Below are positions 7,369-16,548 of a stretch of DNA of 64,000 nt, piece after piece. Location of the stretch: the NCBI GenBank assembly GCA_004293445.1, contig RDYP01000003.1, positions 62,001 to 126,000 of the forward strand. Reading direction: 5' to 3'. The DNA is from Verrucomicrobiota bacterium. Lineage in GTDB: Bacteria; Verrucomicrobiota; Verrucomicrobiia; Verrucomicrobiales; Akkermansiaceae. The notes beneath the pieces are model-generated. The model had not been told where the DNA came from. It searched no databases and was given only the letters and a program-made list of their open reading frames with translations. Within the stretch, counting starts at the first letter, position 1, and each line of letters begins with the position of its first letter. The translations under genes were made by a program, and so were the position numbers.

Positions 7369-8598
7369 TTACTTGACCGGCTCCTTGTCGAGCTGGAAGG
7401 CATCGTGCACCGCGCGGGCGGCGTCTTCGATGCGGGTCTCGTCGACCGTCACCGCGATTTTGATCTCGGAGGTGGAAATCATGCCGATGTTGATGCCCGC
7501 GTCGCCGAGGGCCTTGAACATGGTGGAGGCGACGCCCGAATGGGAGCGCATGCCAATACCCACGGCGGAAAGTTTGGCGATGCCGCCTTCGGTCTCGATG
7601 CGGGCGGTCGCGCTGAGTTCGGCGAGCACCGGCTTGAGCGCGGCTTGGGCCTTGCCGAGATCGCTCGAATGCATCGTGAACGAATGCCGGGCGAGGCCGT
7701 CGCTGGCGATGTTCGACACGATCATGTCGAGGTTGATTTCCGCATCGGCCAAGGCGCCGAGGATCCGGCCGGACATGCCGGGGACATCGGGGATGCCGGT
7801 GAGGGTGACACGGGCTTGGGAGCGCTCGATGGAGACTCCGCGGATGACGACGTTTTCCATGGCAGGATGTTCTTCGAGCACCAAGGTGCCCGGATTGTCA
7901 TTGAGGGATGAGCGGACTTCGAAGACGACGCCGTATTTTTTGGCGAATTCCACCGACCGCGACTGCATGACCTTGGAGCCGGACGATGCCATTTCGAGCA
8001 TCTCGTCGTAGGAGATTTCGGGCAGCTTGCGGGCGTTTTTCACGATCCGCGGGTCGCAGGTGTAGACGCCGTCGACGTCGGTGAGGATTTGGCAAACGTC
8101 GGCCTTGAGGGCAGCGGAAATGGCGATCGCGGTGAGATCGGAGCCGCCGCGGCCGAGAGTATGGATCATGCCCTCGGGCGTGACGCCTTGGAAGCCGGCG
8201 ACGACCAGGGTCTTGCCCGAGTCGAGCTCGCTTTGCATGTAGGCGGGGTCGATGTCCTCGATCCGGCCGCGGGTGTGGGAGCCCTTGGTGGAAATGCCCG
8301 CTTGCCGGCCGGTGATGGAGACGGCATCGACGCCGATCTCGTGGAGGGCCATCGCGACGAGGGCGATCGACTGCTGTTCGCCGGTGGAGAGCAGGACATC
8401 GAGCTCGCGTTCGGACGGGTTCTCGCCAAGTTCCTTGGCCATTTTGATCAGGCCGTCGGTGATGCCGGACATCGCGGACACGACGGCGACCACCTGGTTG
8501 CCGGCATCGCGGGTGCGCTTGAGGCGCGCGGCGACGTTGCGCATGCGGTCGATGGAGCCGACGGAAGTGCCGCCGTATTTTTGTACGATGAGGGCCAT
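7369..8598 (-). CDS. lysC: Aspartate kinase
   Basis: A 409-residue aspartokinase, which phosphorylates aspartate as the first step toward lysine, threonine, methionine and diaminopimelate. The amino-acid kinase domain opens with IVQKYGGTSVGSIDRMRNVA and contains GFQGVTPEGMIHTLGRGGSD. Two C-terminal ACT domains follow (about residues 265-335 and 345-405: DVPGMSGRILGALADAEI and SHSGVASTMFKALGDAGI), so allosteric feedback by lysine and/or threonine is expected. The start at 8598 (MALIVQKYGG) matches the usual N-terminus, with AAGG just upstream. No lysine riboswitch is apparent in the 187-bp gap before it. Confidence 0.95.
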   Translation of the reverse strand: MALIVQKYGGTSVGSIDRMRNVAARLKRTRDAGNQVVAVVSAMSGITDGLIKMAKELGENPSERELDVLLSTGEQQSIALVAMALHEIGVDAVSITGRQAGISTKGSHTRGRIEDIDPAYMQSELDSGKTLVVAGFQGVTPEGMIHTLGRGGSDLTAIAISAALKADVCQILTDVDGVYTCDPRIVKNARKLPEISYDEMLEMASSGSKVMQSRSVEFAKKYGVVFEVRSSLNDNPGTLVLEEHPAMENVVIRGVSIERSQARVTLTGIPDVPGMSGRILGALADAEINLDMIVSNIASDGLARHSFTMHSSDLGKAQAALKPVLAELSATARIETEGGIAKLSAVGIGMRSHSGVASTMFKALGDAGINIGMISTSEIKIAVTVDETRIEDAARAVHDAFQLDKEPVK

Positions 8599-8785
8599 GG
8601 CCTTGAAGCGGGCGGGAGTGAATGCGGGGCGGCGCGACTTGGCAAGCCCGCGGTGGGGCATGGCGAAAGCGGAGCAAGAAGGCCCGGGAGCCATTGCCGC
8701 ATGCAGAGAGTCCCTTCGGCCCTGCCTGCCACCGGGCCGCGAGAACGCGACCCGGGACATGCGGGCGGACCACTTGGCGGAAACT

Positions 8786-9244
8786 TCAATCGAGCTCTTT
8801 CTTGGCAAGCACCTCGTCCAGATGCTTCAGGAAGAGGTCGGTCTTCGGATACTCGGACGCAAAGAAGCGGCTGAACTCCTTGCCCTCGGCATCGAAGAGA
8901 ATGACGGTCGGGAATCCCTCGATTTTGTATTTCTCCGCGTAGGGTTCGTTCTTCGCCTTCAATTTTTCGTCGCCTTCGGGAAAGTCGAGTTCCACGAGGA
9001 CGAACTTCTTGCTGGCGGCCTGAACGAAGTCCTTTTGTGAGAACACGTTCTTCCGCATCGCGATGCAGGGCGGGCACCAATCGGATCCGGTGAATTCGAC
9101 GAGCACGGATTTCTTTTCCTTTTTGGCTTGGGCGAAAGCCTGTTCCAGATCGGTGGACCAGCCTTCGAGCTCCTTGGCAAAGGCGGAGCTGACCATGGCG
9201 GCGGTGCCGAGGGTGAAGGCGGCGAGGTAAGTGATGGCTTTCAT
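8786..9244 (-). CDS. Exported thioredoxin-like protein (CPPC)
   Basis: A 152-residue protein with a signal peptide ending SSAFA and a thioredoxin-like domain. It carries FTGSDWCPPCIAMRKNVFSQ (active-site CPPC near residue 57) and the cis-Pro segment IEGFPTVILFDAEGKE. The SDWCPPC context is typical of the thioredoxin_7/DsbD-gamma-like group, which reduces or shuffles periplasmic disulfides. It lies upstream of lysC on the same strand with 187 bp between, and is divergent from rdgB. No dedicated substrate can be assigned. Confidence 0.85.
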   Translation of the reverse strand: MKAITYLAAFTLGTAAMVSSAFAKELEGWSTDLEQAFAQAKKEKKSVLVEFTGSDWCPPCIAMRKNVFSQKDFVQAASKKFVLVELDFPEGDEKLKAKNEPYAEKYKIEGFPTVILFDAEGKEFSRFFASEYPKTDLFLKHLDEVLAKKELD

Positions 9245-9323
9245 TGCAGGGATATAGGCGTTGCGGGAGCCGGGAATATTTCAAAAATCTTGGCCGGTCT
9301 TTGCACGACGGCTAATCGAGGCC

Positions 9324-9947
9324 ATGCAAACCGACCGGCCGCTCCTCGTCATCGCCACCCGCAACGCCCACAAAAGCCGGGAGATCCGGGAAATGATCGG
9401 CGATCGTTACGAGGTGCGCGACGCAAACGATTTCCCCGGACTGCCGGAGGTCGAGGAGACCGGATCCAGCTTCCTCGAGAATGCCACTCTCAAAGCGCTG
9501 GCGATCAGTCGCCTGCTGCCCGGGCTGGTGCTTTCGGACGATTCCGGCTTGGAGGTCGATGCCCTGAACGGCGCTCCAGGCGTCTGGTCGAGCAGCTTCG
9601 GCGGCGAGGAAGGCAATCATACGAAAAACAATGCCCGCCTGATGGCCGAAATGGCCGGGCAGCAGGAGCGGACCGCGCGTTTCCGCTGCACGATGGTGCT
9701 GGCGGAGGGCGGTGTGGTGCTGGCGGATTTCAGCGGGACGGTCGAAGGGACCATTCTTTCAGAAGCCCATGGAGCGGGCGGCTTCGGTTACGACCCGCTG
9801 TTCGCGCCGGAAGGGCATGAGCGGAGCTTCGCCGAGCTGGGTCCGGAGGTGAAAAACGCGATGAGCCATCGAGGGCGCGCGCTGGCCCTAGTGCGGGAAT
9901 GGCTGGAAGCTAACGCGGCGATTCGGGCGCGCGAAGGCACTCCTTGA
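9324..9947 (+). CDS. rdgB: dITP/XTP pyrophosphatase (RdgB/HAM1 family)
   Basis: A 207-residue member of the Ham1 family, which hydrolyses dITP, ITP and XTP to monophosphates and keeps deaminated purines out of DNA and RNA. Family signatures are the N-terminal IATRNAHKSREIREMIG, the LSDDSGLEVDALNGAPGVWSS block and the C-terminal SFAELGPEVKNAMSHRGRAL. The last of these holds the conserved Ser-His-Arg. The ATG at 9324 starts directly at the fold; an in-frame extension upstream is not conserved-looking. The 3' end overlaps the convergent small gene by 38 bp. Confidence 0.93.
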   Translation: MQTDRPLLVIATRNAHKSREIREMIGDRYEVRDANDFPGLPEVEETGSSFLENATLKALAISRLLPGLVLSDDSGLEVDALNGAPGVWSSSFGGEEGNHTKNNARLMAEMAGQQERTARFRCTMVLAEGGVVLADFSGTVEGTILSEAHGAGGFGYDPLFAPEGHERSFAELGPEVKNAMSHRGRALALVREWLEANAAIRAREGTP

Positions 9948-10191
9948 TGCGGACTTCCAGGAACTCGGTCACCGAGGCGAGCGAAAGCGTGCCTTCCATC
10001 GGCGATTCAAAAATCGAGGTGCTCTCTGCCGCGGCTTTGTCCGCAGGGCCGGGCTCGGCAAGCATGACGAAGCGGGGGAAGCGACTGGGCAGCCAGACGA
10101 TCTCGGTTGCTTTGGCGAGGGACTTCACCAGTGCCTCGATTTGAGGACGGCGCGATTCCGGGATGGAGCTGGTATTGAGCGTGATTTTCAC
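9910..10191 (-). CDS. Small hypothetical protein
   Basis: A possible 93-residue protein starting with GTG (VKITLNTSSIPESRRPQIEA); a longer GTG start at 10230 is also in frame. The sequence has alternating polar and hydrophobic segments that look protein-like, but I recognise no family. It converges on rdgB and overlaps its 3' end by 38 bp, so either the two genes truly overlap or this frame is fortuitous. No ribosome-binding site is evident. Confidence 0.45.
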   Translation of the reverse strand: MKITLNTSSIPESRRPQIEALVKSLAKATEIVWLPSRFPRFVMLAEPGPADKAAAESTSIFESPMEGTLSLASVTEFLEVRIKECLRAPESPR

Positions 10192-10297
10192 GGAGCGAGA
10201 TGACGGTCCTGCCTCAAGTGGCGATAGCACGTCACCGCGCTGTAGGCCGCGGCCTGCCGTGAAGCGAGAAGATTAGTTTCCATCTGCGCCGGTCCGC

Positions 10298-11614
10298 TCA
10301 AGGGGGCGGTTCCGACTCGAAGGCTCCGGGCTCGGGAGCGCGACCTTGAAAAGGACTGTCGAGCGGTAGCCCGCGGTCGATGATTTTTCCACGCGGAGTC
10401 GGGCGCAGCAGCGGGACCATCGGTAGCGAACCATCGGGCCGACGCGCTGCAACCAGCCCGGCACGATCGAGCCCCAAGAAATCGCGGGACGATAATGTGC
10501 CGCCAAACAAATTGCCGGCCAGCTCACAGCGGGCGGGATCGAGCTCCGCGACCTCGGTCCGCGATTTGAAGCTGAGGTTGTTCCGGATCACATGACCGTA
10601 GCCGGGCACGTCGCCGCCGTCGCGCAATCGGCAGAGGAAGTTGAAATTCGCGCGGCCGTTGGCGTGGGCGCTGTTGTGGATCCAGTCGCCGCCACCCGGG
10701 TGGTGGTTGGCATAGAAACCGTTCATTTTATTGGCGACGGCGAGACAACGGACGACCACATGCCGCGGGATGACCTTGGGGAGACGCTCGTCCGGCGTAG
10801 AGGCGTAGCCGCCGATCTTGAAGCCGTTGCCGTCCGCGAGGCTTTTGAAATCGGGCCTGTAGCCATTGTGAAAGGCCCAGCAGCCCTCGAAACGCACGCT
10901 TTCGCCAGCGACGATGCAATCGAATCCATCGTCTGCATTGAACCACGCACGGCAACCGCGGAACACATTGCCGACATCGCCGACCCGCGGATGAGCACCA
11001 AAGCCATCGACATTTCCCCCGAGCCGGTTGCCGGAGATCGGATCGTGGTTATTCCACGCGTCGCAATTGAGAATCAGATTCCCTCGCCCGCGGGAGAGGT
11101 AGAAGCCGATGCCCATGCCATCGTGCATTGAAAGCCGTTCGTAGATGTTGTGGCTGCCGCTGTTGGAGAAGCAGATCGACTGGGTATGACCGGTCGCGGT
11201 GACCTGGACGCCGATGACCTCGATGCCTTCGAGATGGAGATAGGAACCCCGGACTTCGAAAGCGTGGACCCGCAGGCCCGGCGGCTTGACCGCAGAGAAA
11301 TCGAAGACCGGTCGCGCGCCCGGCGCCGCCCGGTAACGGATCGGCCTGCCGGGAAGGCCGCTTTTATCGAGCAGGATGACATGAGCCCAGCCGGAGTCGC
11401 GGCGGGCGATCATGGAATCGCGCATCGGGTAAATGCCGCCATGAAGGAGCACCGTGTCACCGGCCGTGGCGGCTTGCTGGGCGCGGGCGATGCTCGCGAA
11501 AGGCCGCTCGCGGGTTCCCGGCGCGCTATCATCGCCACCCGGCGCGACGTGGAAGTCGGCCCCTGGCGAGATCCGAGTCAGCACGAGGAAGAGGAAGAGG
11601 AGACGAAGCAGCAC
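10298..11614 (-). CDS. Secreted right-handed beta-helix protein, polysaccharide lyase 9-like
   Basis: A 438-residue exported protein beginning at GTG, with a Leu-rich signal peptide ending SPGA. After FHVAPGGDDSAPGTRERPFA, the typical opening of DUF1565/pectate-lyase-like beta helices, repeated beta-strand turns follow. The block AWFNADDGFDCI ... FEGCWAFHNG ... GNGFKIGG closely resembles the calcium-site aspartates and catalytic Lys region (GNGFKxGG) of family 9 pectate lyases such as Pel9A. A role in cleaving pectate or a related uronate polymer outside the cell is therefore likely, though substrate choice cannot be read from sequence. The gene is divergent from the beta-repeat surface protein, with 313 bp between them. 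Confidence 0.8.
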   Translation of the reverse strand: MLLRLLFLFLVLTRISPGADFHVAPGGDDSAPGTRERPFASIARAQQAATAGDTVLLHGGIYPMRDSMIARRDSGWAHVILLDKSGLPGRPIRYRAAPGARPVFDFSAVKPPGLRVHAFEVRGSYLHLEGIEVIGVQVTATGHTQSICFSNSGSHNIYERLSMHDGMGIGFYLSRGRGNLILNCDAWNNHDPISGNRLGGNVDGFGAHPRVGDVGNVFRGCRAWFNADDGFDCIVAGESVRFEGCWAFHNGYRPDFKSLADGNGFKIGGYASTPDERLPKVIPRHVVVRCLAVANKMNGFYANHHPGGGDWIHNSAHANGRANFNFLCRLRDGGDVPGYGHVIRNNLSFKSRTEVAELDPARCELAGNLFGGTLSSRDFLGLDRAGLVAARRPDGSLPMVPLLRPTPRGKIIDRGLPLDSPFQGRAPEPGAFESEPPP

Positions 11615-11927
11615 GGGGCAAAGGGTGGCGCGGCAATGGGCCGCCGGGCAAGGCTAGGTCCCGCGGCAGGCAAATCTTCCCCACCACTTCATCCCACGCC
11701 CCCCCTGATCAGGGGATGAAAATACCCCCCATCGGCCGCATCGACAGAGGGGGGCGATGCTTTAGTGTGAAAGATCGACCCGTTTCTCGATTCCTCGAAA
11801 TCGGGTCCATCACCAAACCCACCGGGCTCCGCCCTGCCCGACTCCCAGCGAGCAGCAAGGAAGCCAACCCGATCAAGACCTCGATGCCGGATACCCAAAT
11901 CGGCCGTTTCTCGAACCCAAAAATCCA
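11615..11927. other. Divergent intergenic region with 14-bp palindrome
   Basis: This gap lies between two divergently transcribed genes for exported proteins. It holds the perfect palindrome CCCCTGATCAGGGG (11702-11715) with flanking CATCCC/GGGATG that could lengthen the stem. A second G/C run follows at 11727-11757. The palindrome could be an operator shared by the two genes. No convincing -35/-10 pair was found. Confidence 0.45.
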
Positions 11928-14900
11928 ATGAAAACACCATCGCATCCATATCCATCCGTCGCCGTCACCCGCGGCCGACTCCTCGCCCTCGCCTCAACGT
12001 TCCCCTTGCTGCTGGGCCTTGGCTCAGAGGCCGTAGCCGGCCAATACCAATGGGGAGGTGCCACGAGCACCGACTGGGCGACCGCTGGCAACTGGACAAC
12101 AGGCACCAACCTCACGGCGGGACCCGCGCCGACCGGCGCGTCTTTTTCGCACCGCCTTAACGTTTTAAATGGCAACAACAACAAGCTGGTCTACACCTCC
12201 AGTCTTGGCACGACCACCTACGCCAACACGGTGACAACCACCGCTGGCGGCGGCGGCAGAGGCTTGGTCATCGGTAGCGGCACGAACGTCAAAGGCGAAT
12301 TGGAAATCACCGGGGGCACGCTTTCCACCTTGGGATCCGTCGGACAGGACATCATCGGAAACGGTGATGGCTCTACCGGAAGCCTCACTGTCAGCGGCGG
12401 TTCCTACATCGGCACGAATGTCGGCACCTCGATGAACCTAGGCGGAAGCACCACATCCGGCCGCGTCTCCAATCTCACCGTGAGCGGCAGCGGTTCCGTC
12501 ACGCTCGCGACCCTCTTTCTCAACGGAGTCACCCTCAATGTGAATCTCAACGGCGGGAGCATGGAGCTGAACAACTTTGCCAACACTTCGATCGTTGGAC
12601 CTGGGAAAATCCGTCTCAACGGCGGCGTTCTCAAGGCGCGGCAAAGCAACGCAACCTTCATTGTCGCCAACGCCAACCTCGAAACCCTGGTCCAATCCGG
12701 AGGTGCGGTGATCGACACCAACGGGTTCAACATCACCATCGCCGAGCCACTGCTGGAAGACGCCACTTCGACCGGAGGAGGATTCACGAAAAAGAGCGCC
12801 GGGATGCTGACCCTGAGCGCGCCCAGCACCAGCACAGGGCCGGCCTTGATCGAGGCTGGCGGACTCAGCCTCAGCGCTGGAGCAACGTCGTGGAGCCCGT
12901 CGAGCTTCACCCATGCGGGCGATACGCTGAATTTCAATCTTGGGGTCTACGATCCGGCGAATCCCACTGTGATTGCAACCGGAGCACTCAATCTTGCAGG
13001 ACCGATCACTGCGAATCTCTCTGGCACGCAGTTCCAAGTCGGTCAGGTGCCACTGATCAGCTACACCAGCAAATCCGGCAGCGGCTCCCTGACGCTCAAC
13101 CAAGCCACCTTACCCGCCGGGCTGATCGCCAACATCGTCGATGATGGAAACGGTCTGATCTATCTGGATGTCACCCAAGCGGCGACCGTCTTCACGTGGA
13201 ATGGCGACGCCAATCCCGACGGCAGCGGCGATTGGGATCTCGCTAGCAGCAACTGGAACGGGAACACTGCGGTTTACAGCGAGGCCAACAGCACCCTCGC
13301 CATTTTCCCGGACATTGCAGGCGGCGGGCTGGTGCCCATCCTCACCAACGTCTCCCCCATCAGCATCACGCTCAACAACGCGGCCGGGAATCCTTACAGC
13401 TTCGAAGGGACCGGGCTGATCACTGGCGCGACGACCCTTACCAAAGACGGCACGGGCATTGTCGCCTTCAACGGAGGCGCCCACGACTACAGTGGTGCCG
13501 TCGCCATCAATGCGGGTGCCCTGAAGAAACAAGTCGCCGATGCCACCTCCGGTAACATCACCGTCGCCAACAACGCGACCTTCGTGCTGGAAGGCGGGGT
13601 AAGCGACGGGGCGGGCCAAACGCTCACCCTCACCGGCCCGGGTTCCGTCACCGCGAATTATTTCTACGCGGGCTCGGCCGTGCAACGCGGTGCCCTGCAA
13701 TCCCAAGGTGGTGCGAATACGTGGGCGGGTGACATTGTCCTGACAGCCGTCAACACCAACGTGCGGATCGGTGTGCAGGACGGGTCCTCGCTCACTCTTT
13801 CCGGCAATATCTCGGAAAGCACGCCCGGCGTGTCACCTCTCTTCCGCCTCGGTACTTCGGGGAACGATATCACTCTGAACGGAGTCTGCTCGTGGACGGG
13901 CGTCAGCCAGATGTTCTCGCTCGGTGGTGCGCTGATCCTGGGCGGCAACGACCGACTGCCGACAGGTTCGCCGTTCTCTCAGAACTACGGCTCGAGTCCG
14001 GTCCCGAATAGCATCCTCGATCTCGGGGGCTTCCACCAGACCGTCGCCGGACTTCGCAACGGCCAAGGCAGGATCACCAACAACGGCAGCGCCCCATCAA
14101 TCCTGACCTCCTCCCCAATCGCCGCATCGACCTCCTTTTACTACGGGATCATCGAGGACGGAAACTCGCAGCTTTCCTTCGTCAAAGGCGGCGAGGGAAT
14201 CCAGCAACTTTCCGCTCCAAACACCTACAGCGGAACCACCACGGTCAACGCCGGTCGTCTGGAGATCCTTGAAACCCAAATCGGGACCGGTGATGTGATC
14301 CTGAATGGTGGTGCCCTGAAGCTTGGCTACGGCAAGACCCTCGCCAGCGGCGTGAATCTCTCGATCGCCAGCGGGGCCTTCTTCTATCCGGACGGTAGCA
14401 ACCAGACGCTCGGCAAGCTCGAAGGCAATGGCACGGTGGACTTTACCTTCACCGACGCCGGCACCGACACACTCAGCGTCGGCAGTGGCGATGCCAGCAG
14501 CACCTTCGGCGGGGTGATCCAGCAATCGACCGCCCGCAGCCACGCGCTGACCAAGATTGGCACCGGCACCTTCACCCTTACCGGACTGAATACCTACACC
14601 GGTAACACCACGATCGAGGACGGCGTCCTGAGCGTGGCCCAGTCGAACTTCGCCGATGCCTCCACCGTGACCATTGGCAGCGTCGCGGCGTCGTCCGCGG
14701 TCCTCGACCTGCCGAATGCAGGCACCGACCTCGTCACTGCCCTGGTCATCGATGGCGTGAGCCAACCCGCCGGTGTCGTTTACGATTCCTCCAACTCCAA
14801 CGGAGCCATCACCGGCAGTGGTAAAATCCAAGTCATCCAGCCCGATCCTTTCATCGGCTGGATCGATGGCTTCTTCGCCGGTTCCACCGACCCGGCCGTG

Positions 14901-15314
14901 GTCGGAAAAACCGCCGATCCCGACAGCGACGGTATCGATAACCTCACCGAGTTCGCCCTCAAAGGTGATCCATCGAGTGCTGCCAACAAGGGCCTGACCG
15001 CGATGCTGGTCCAAGACGCAAGCGCTCCCGCCGGGAACGAGCTCACGCTCATCGCCGCCATCCGCGACGGCGCCGTCTTTGCTGGCAGCCCCTCGCCAGC
15101 GGCCACCCTCGACGGCTTGACCTACACGGCGCAAGGATCGCTGGACTTGGTCTTCCCGGGCTCCGCCGTCTCGGTTTCAGCCGCCAGCGATACCGCACCT
15201 GCCGCCAGCAGCCTGCCCGATCTGACAGGTAGCGGCTGGGAATATCGCACCTTCAAGCTCGATGCCTCCGAAGGCCTCTCCGGCAAAGGCTTCCTCCGCC
15301 TGAAGGTCGACTGA
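11928..15314 (+). CDS. Autotransporter-associated beta-strand repeat protein
   Basis: A 1128-residue exported protein. An N-terminal signal (ending AVAGQ) is followed by QWGGATSTDWATAGNWTTG, the usual opening of such proteins. The body is a long beta-solenoid with autotransporter-associated repeats such as LTKIGTGTFTLTGLNTYTGN, NTYSGTTTVNAGRLEI and AHDYSGAVAINAGALKK. From about residue 973 a tail with DPDSDGIDNLTEFALKGDP (calcium-binding type) leads to a beta-rich C-terminal domain ending GKGFLRLKVD. There is no classical autotransporter barrel, so export and surface attachment must use another route. Such proteins are expanded in Verrucomicrobiota and Planctomycetota; adhesion or polymer binding is the usual guess. 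Confidence 0.88.
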   Translation: MKTPSHPYPSVAVTRGRLLALASTFPLLLGLGSEAVAGQYQWGGATSTDWATAGNWTTGTNLTAGPAPTGASFSHRLNVLNGNNNKLVYTSSLGTTTYANTVTTTAGGGGRGLVIGSGTNVKGELEITGGTLSTLGSVGQDIIGNGDGSTGSLTVSGGSYIGTNVGTSMNLGGSTTSGRVSNLTVSGSGSVTLATLFLNGVTLNVNLNGGSMELNNFANTSIVGPGKIRLNGGVLKARQSNATFIVANANLETLVQSGGAVIDTNGFNITIAEPLLEDATSTGGGFTKKSAGMLTLSAPSTSTGPALIEAGGLSLSAGATSWSPSSFTHAGDTLNFNLGVYDPANPTVIATGALNLAGPITANLSGTQFQVGQVPLISYTSKSGSGSLTLNQATLPAGLIANIVDDGNGLIYLDVTQAATVFTWNGDANPDGSGDWDLASSNWNGNTAVYSEANSTLAIFPDIAGGGLVPILTNVSPISITLNNAAGNPYSFEGTGLITGATTLTKDGTGIVAFNGGAHDYSGAVAINAGALKKQVADATSGNITVANNATFVLEGGVSDGAGQTLTLTGPGSVTANYFYAGSAVQRGALQSQGGANTWAGDIVLTAVNTNVRIGVQDGSSLTLSGNISESTPGVSPLFRLGTSGNDITLNGVCSWTGVSQMFSLGGALILGGNDRLPTGSPFSQNYGSSPVPNSILDLGGFHQTVAGLRNGQGRITNNGSAPSILTSSPIAASTSFYYGIIEDGNSQLSFVKGGEGIQQLSAPNTYSGTTTVNAGRLEILETQIGTGDVILNGGALKLGYGKTLASGVNLSIASGAFFYPDGSNQTLGKLEGNGTVDFTFTDAGTDTLSVGSGDASSTFGGVIQQSTARSHALTKIGTGTFTLTGLNTYTGNTTIEDGVLSVAQSNFADASTVTIGSVAASSAVLDLPNAGTDLVTALVIDGVSQPAGVVYDSSNSNGAITGSGKIQVIQPDPFIGWIDGFFAGSTDPAVVGKTADPDSDGIDNLTEFALKGDPSSAANKGLTAMLVQDASAPAGNELTLIAAIRDGAVFAGSPSPAATLDGLTYTAQGSLDLVFPGSAVSVSAASDTAPAASSLPDLTGSGWEYRTFKLDASEGLSGKGFLRLKVD

Positions 15315-15365
15315 TCCGCCCGACTTCCCGGCTATTTCCGGCCGTGACCGTGTCGCCCGACGCGG

Positions 15366-15767
15366 TCACGGCCGTTTCGCGTCGATCCGGTCAAGCCACT
15401 CGGCCAACAGCGGCACATCAGCCTCCGCCCAGTCCAAGGCCATGAGTTCGGAAGCAGCGCACCAGCGGATTTCCGAATGCTCGCGCGGCTGAGGGCTGCC
15501 GTCGGCGATGCGGCAAACAAAGGCGTGTAGCCGGAGCGGTCCGCGGCCGTAATCCCAGATGACCGGATGGAGCGCGGCACCAAGTTCCACATCGATGCCG
15601 AGTTCTTCGTCCAACTCCCGAATCAACGCCGCGCCCGGACTTTCCCCAGACTCCAGCTTGCCACCGGGAAATTCCCACTTGCCACCAAGCGCCTTGCCCG
15701 GCGGACGCCGACAGGCCAGGAGACGGGCCTCGCCGTCTTCGATCAAGCCTGCGACCACCTCGATCAT
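15366..15767 (-). CDS. Nudix hydrolase, MutT/CTP pyrophosphohydrolase-like
   Basis: A 133-residue single-domain Nudix protein. The Nudix box is complete, GGKLESGESPGAALIRELDEELGI in two parts (GGKLESGESPGAAL, then IRELDEELGI), preceded by LGGKWEFPGG as in MutT-type enzymes that hydrolyse oxidised or non-canonical (d)NTPs. The start codon overlaps the stop of the upstream phosphoesterase by four bases (ATGA, 15764-15767), so translation is probably coupled. The natural substrate may be 8-oxo-dGTP or a modified pyrimidine triphosphate. Confidence 0.88.
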   Translation of the reverse strand: MIEVVAGLIEDGEARLLACRRPPGKALGGKWEFPGGKLESGESPGAALIRELDEELGIDVELGAALHPVIWDYGRGPLRLHAFVCRIADGSPQPREHSEIRWCAASELMALDWAEADVPLLAEWLDRIDAKRP

Positions 15768-16486
15768 CGACCGTCGGCGAGCCGCTCGGCCAGCATCGCG
15801 GGAAGCTTGGCTTCGAGCACCTTCCGCTGGGCGGTAGCGATGTCGTATTCGACGCGACGAAAGACGATCATGCGGTGGTCGAGATCATAAATCGCGTAAG
15901 AAGCCCGCCAATCCCCATCGCGTGGTTGGCCGACCGAGCCGACATTGACGAAATACTTCGCGCCGTCTTCGACCACCACCGACTCCGCAGGGACTTCCTG
16001 CACCTTGTCCGCCTTGACATAAACCCGCGGCACATGGGTGTGGCCGTGGAAGCAGACCTGCGTGAACTGGTAGGAAAAGTTCGACATCGCGTCGAAGCGG
16101 TTCGTCACGTAGTTCCAGTGGGTCGGTTGATCCAGAGTGCTGTGGACCACGGTGAAATCCTCGACTTGGCGAACCATCCGCAGCCGACGCAGCCAGGTGC
16201 GCTGCTCATCCGAAAGCTGGGCCCGGGTCCACTCGAGGGCGAAGGCAGCGATGGGATTCATCGAGTCCAGCGAGTGGTTGCCGGAAGCGTCCTCATCATG
16301 ATTCCCCTTCACCACCGGGCAGTCCATGGCGCGGACCCGCTCCAGACAGGCGGCAGGATCGGCATTGTAGCCGACGATGTCCCCCATGCAGACGTAAGAG
16401 TCGCAGCCCTGCTCCGCGGCATCGGCCAGCACCGCCTCGAGGGCTTCGAGGTTGGCGTGAATGTCACCGAAAAGAGCAATTCGCAT
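15764..16486 (-). CDS. Metallophosphoesterase (YfcE/MJ0936-like)
   Basis: A 240-residue calcineurin-like phosphoesterase. All metal-binding motifs are visible: FGDIHANLEAL (GDxHxN), MGDIVGYNADP (GDxxGY), VKGNHDEDA (GNHD) and VCFHGHTHVPRVY (GHTH). FVNVGSVGQPRDGDWRASY near the end is typical of the group. The start at 16486 (MRIALFGDIHAN) fits the family N-terminus exactly; the longer frame upstream is not conserved-looking. It overlaps the downstream Nudix gene by four bases. Phosphodiesterase or protein phosphatase activity is likely, substrate unknown. Confidence 0.9.
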   Translation of the reverse strand: MRIALFGDIHANLEALEAVLADAAEQGCDSYVCMGDIVGYNADPAACLERVRAMDCPVVKGNHDEDASGNHSLDSMNPIAAFALEWTRAQLSDEQRTWLRRLRMVRQVEDFTVVHSTLDQPTHWNYVTNRFDAMSNFSYQFTQVCFHGHTHVPRVYVKADKVQEVPAESVVVEDGAKYFVNVGSVGQPRDGDWRASYAIYDLDHRMIVFRRVEYDIATAQRKVLEAKLPAMLAERLADGR

Positions 16487-16548
16487 GGCAAGAAAGGGCG
16501 GAAGAAGGCTTAGGGGACGGGTCGGGCGGCTGTCGAGCCAAACCCGGC

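Noticed and set aside
6194-8011. Long plus-strand frame across rnhA, the TlpA-like gene and part of lysC.
   Set aside because: All three genes on the other strand have complete catalytic motifs; this frame has none.
8599-8785. Possible lysine riboswitch before lysC.
   Set aside because: No conserved core segments were seen; the gap has no evident long-range pairing.
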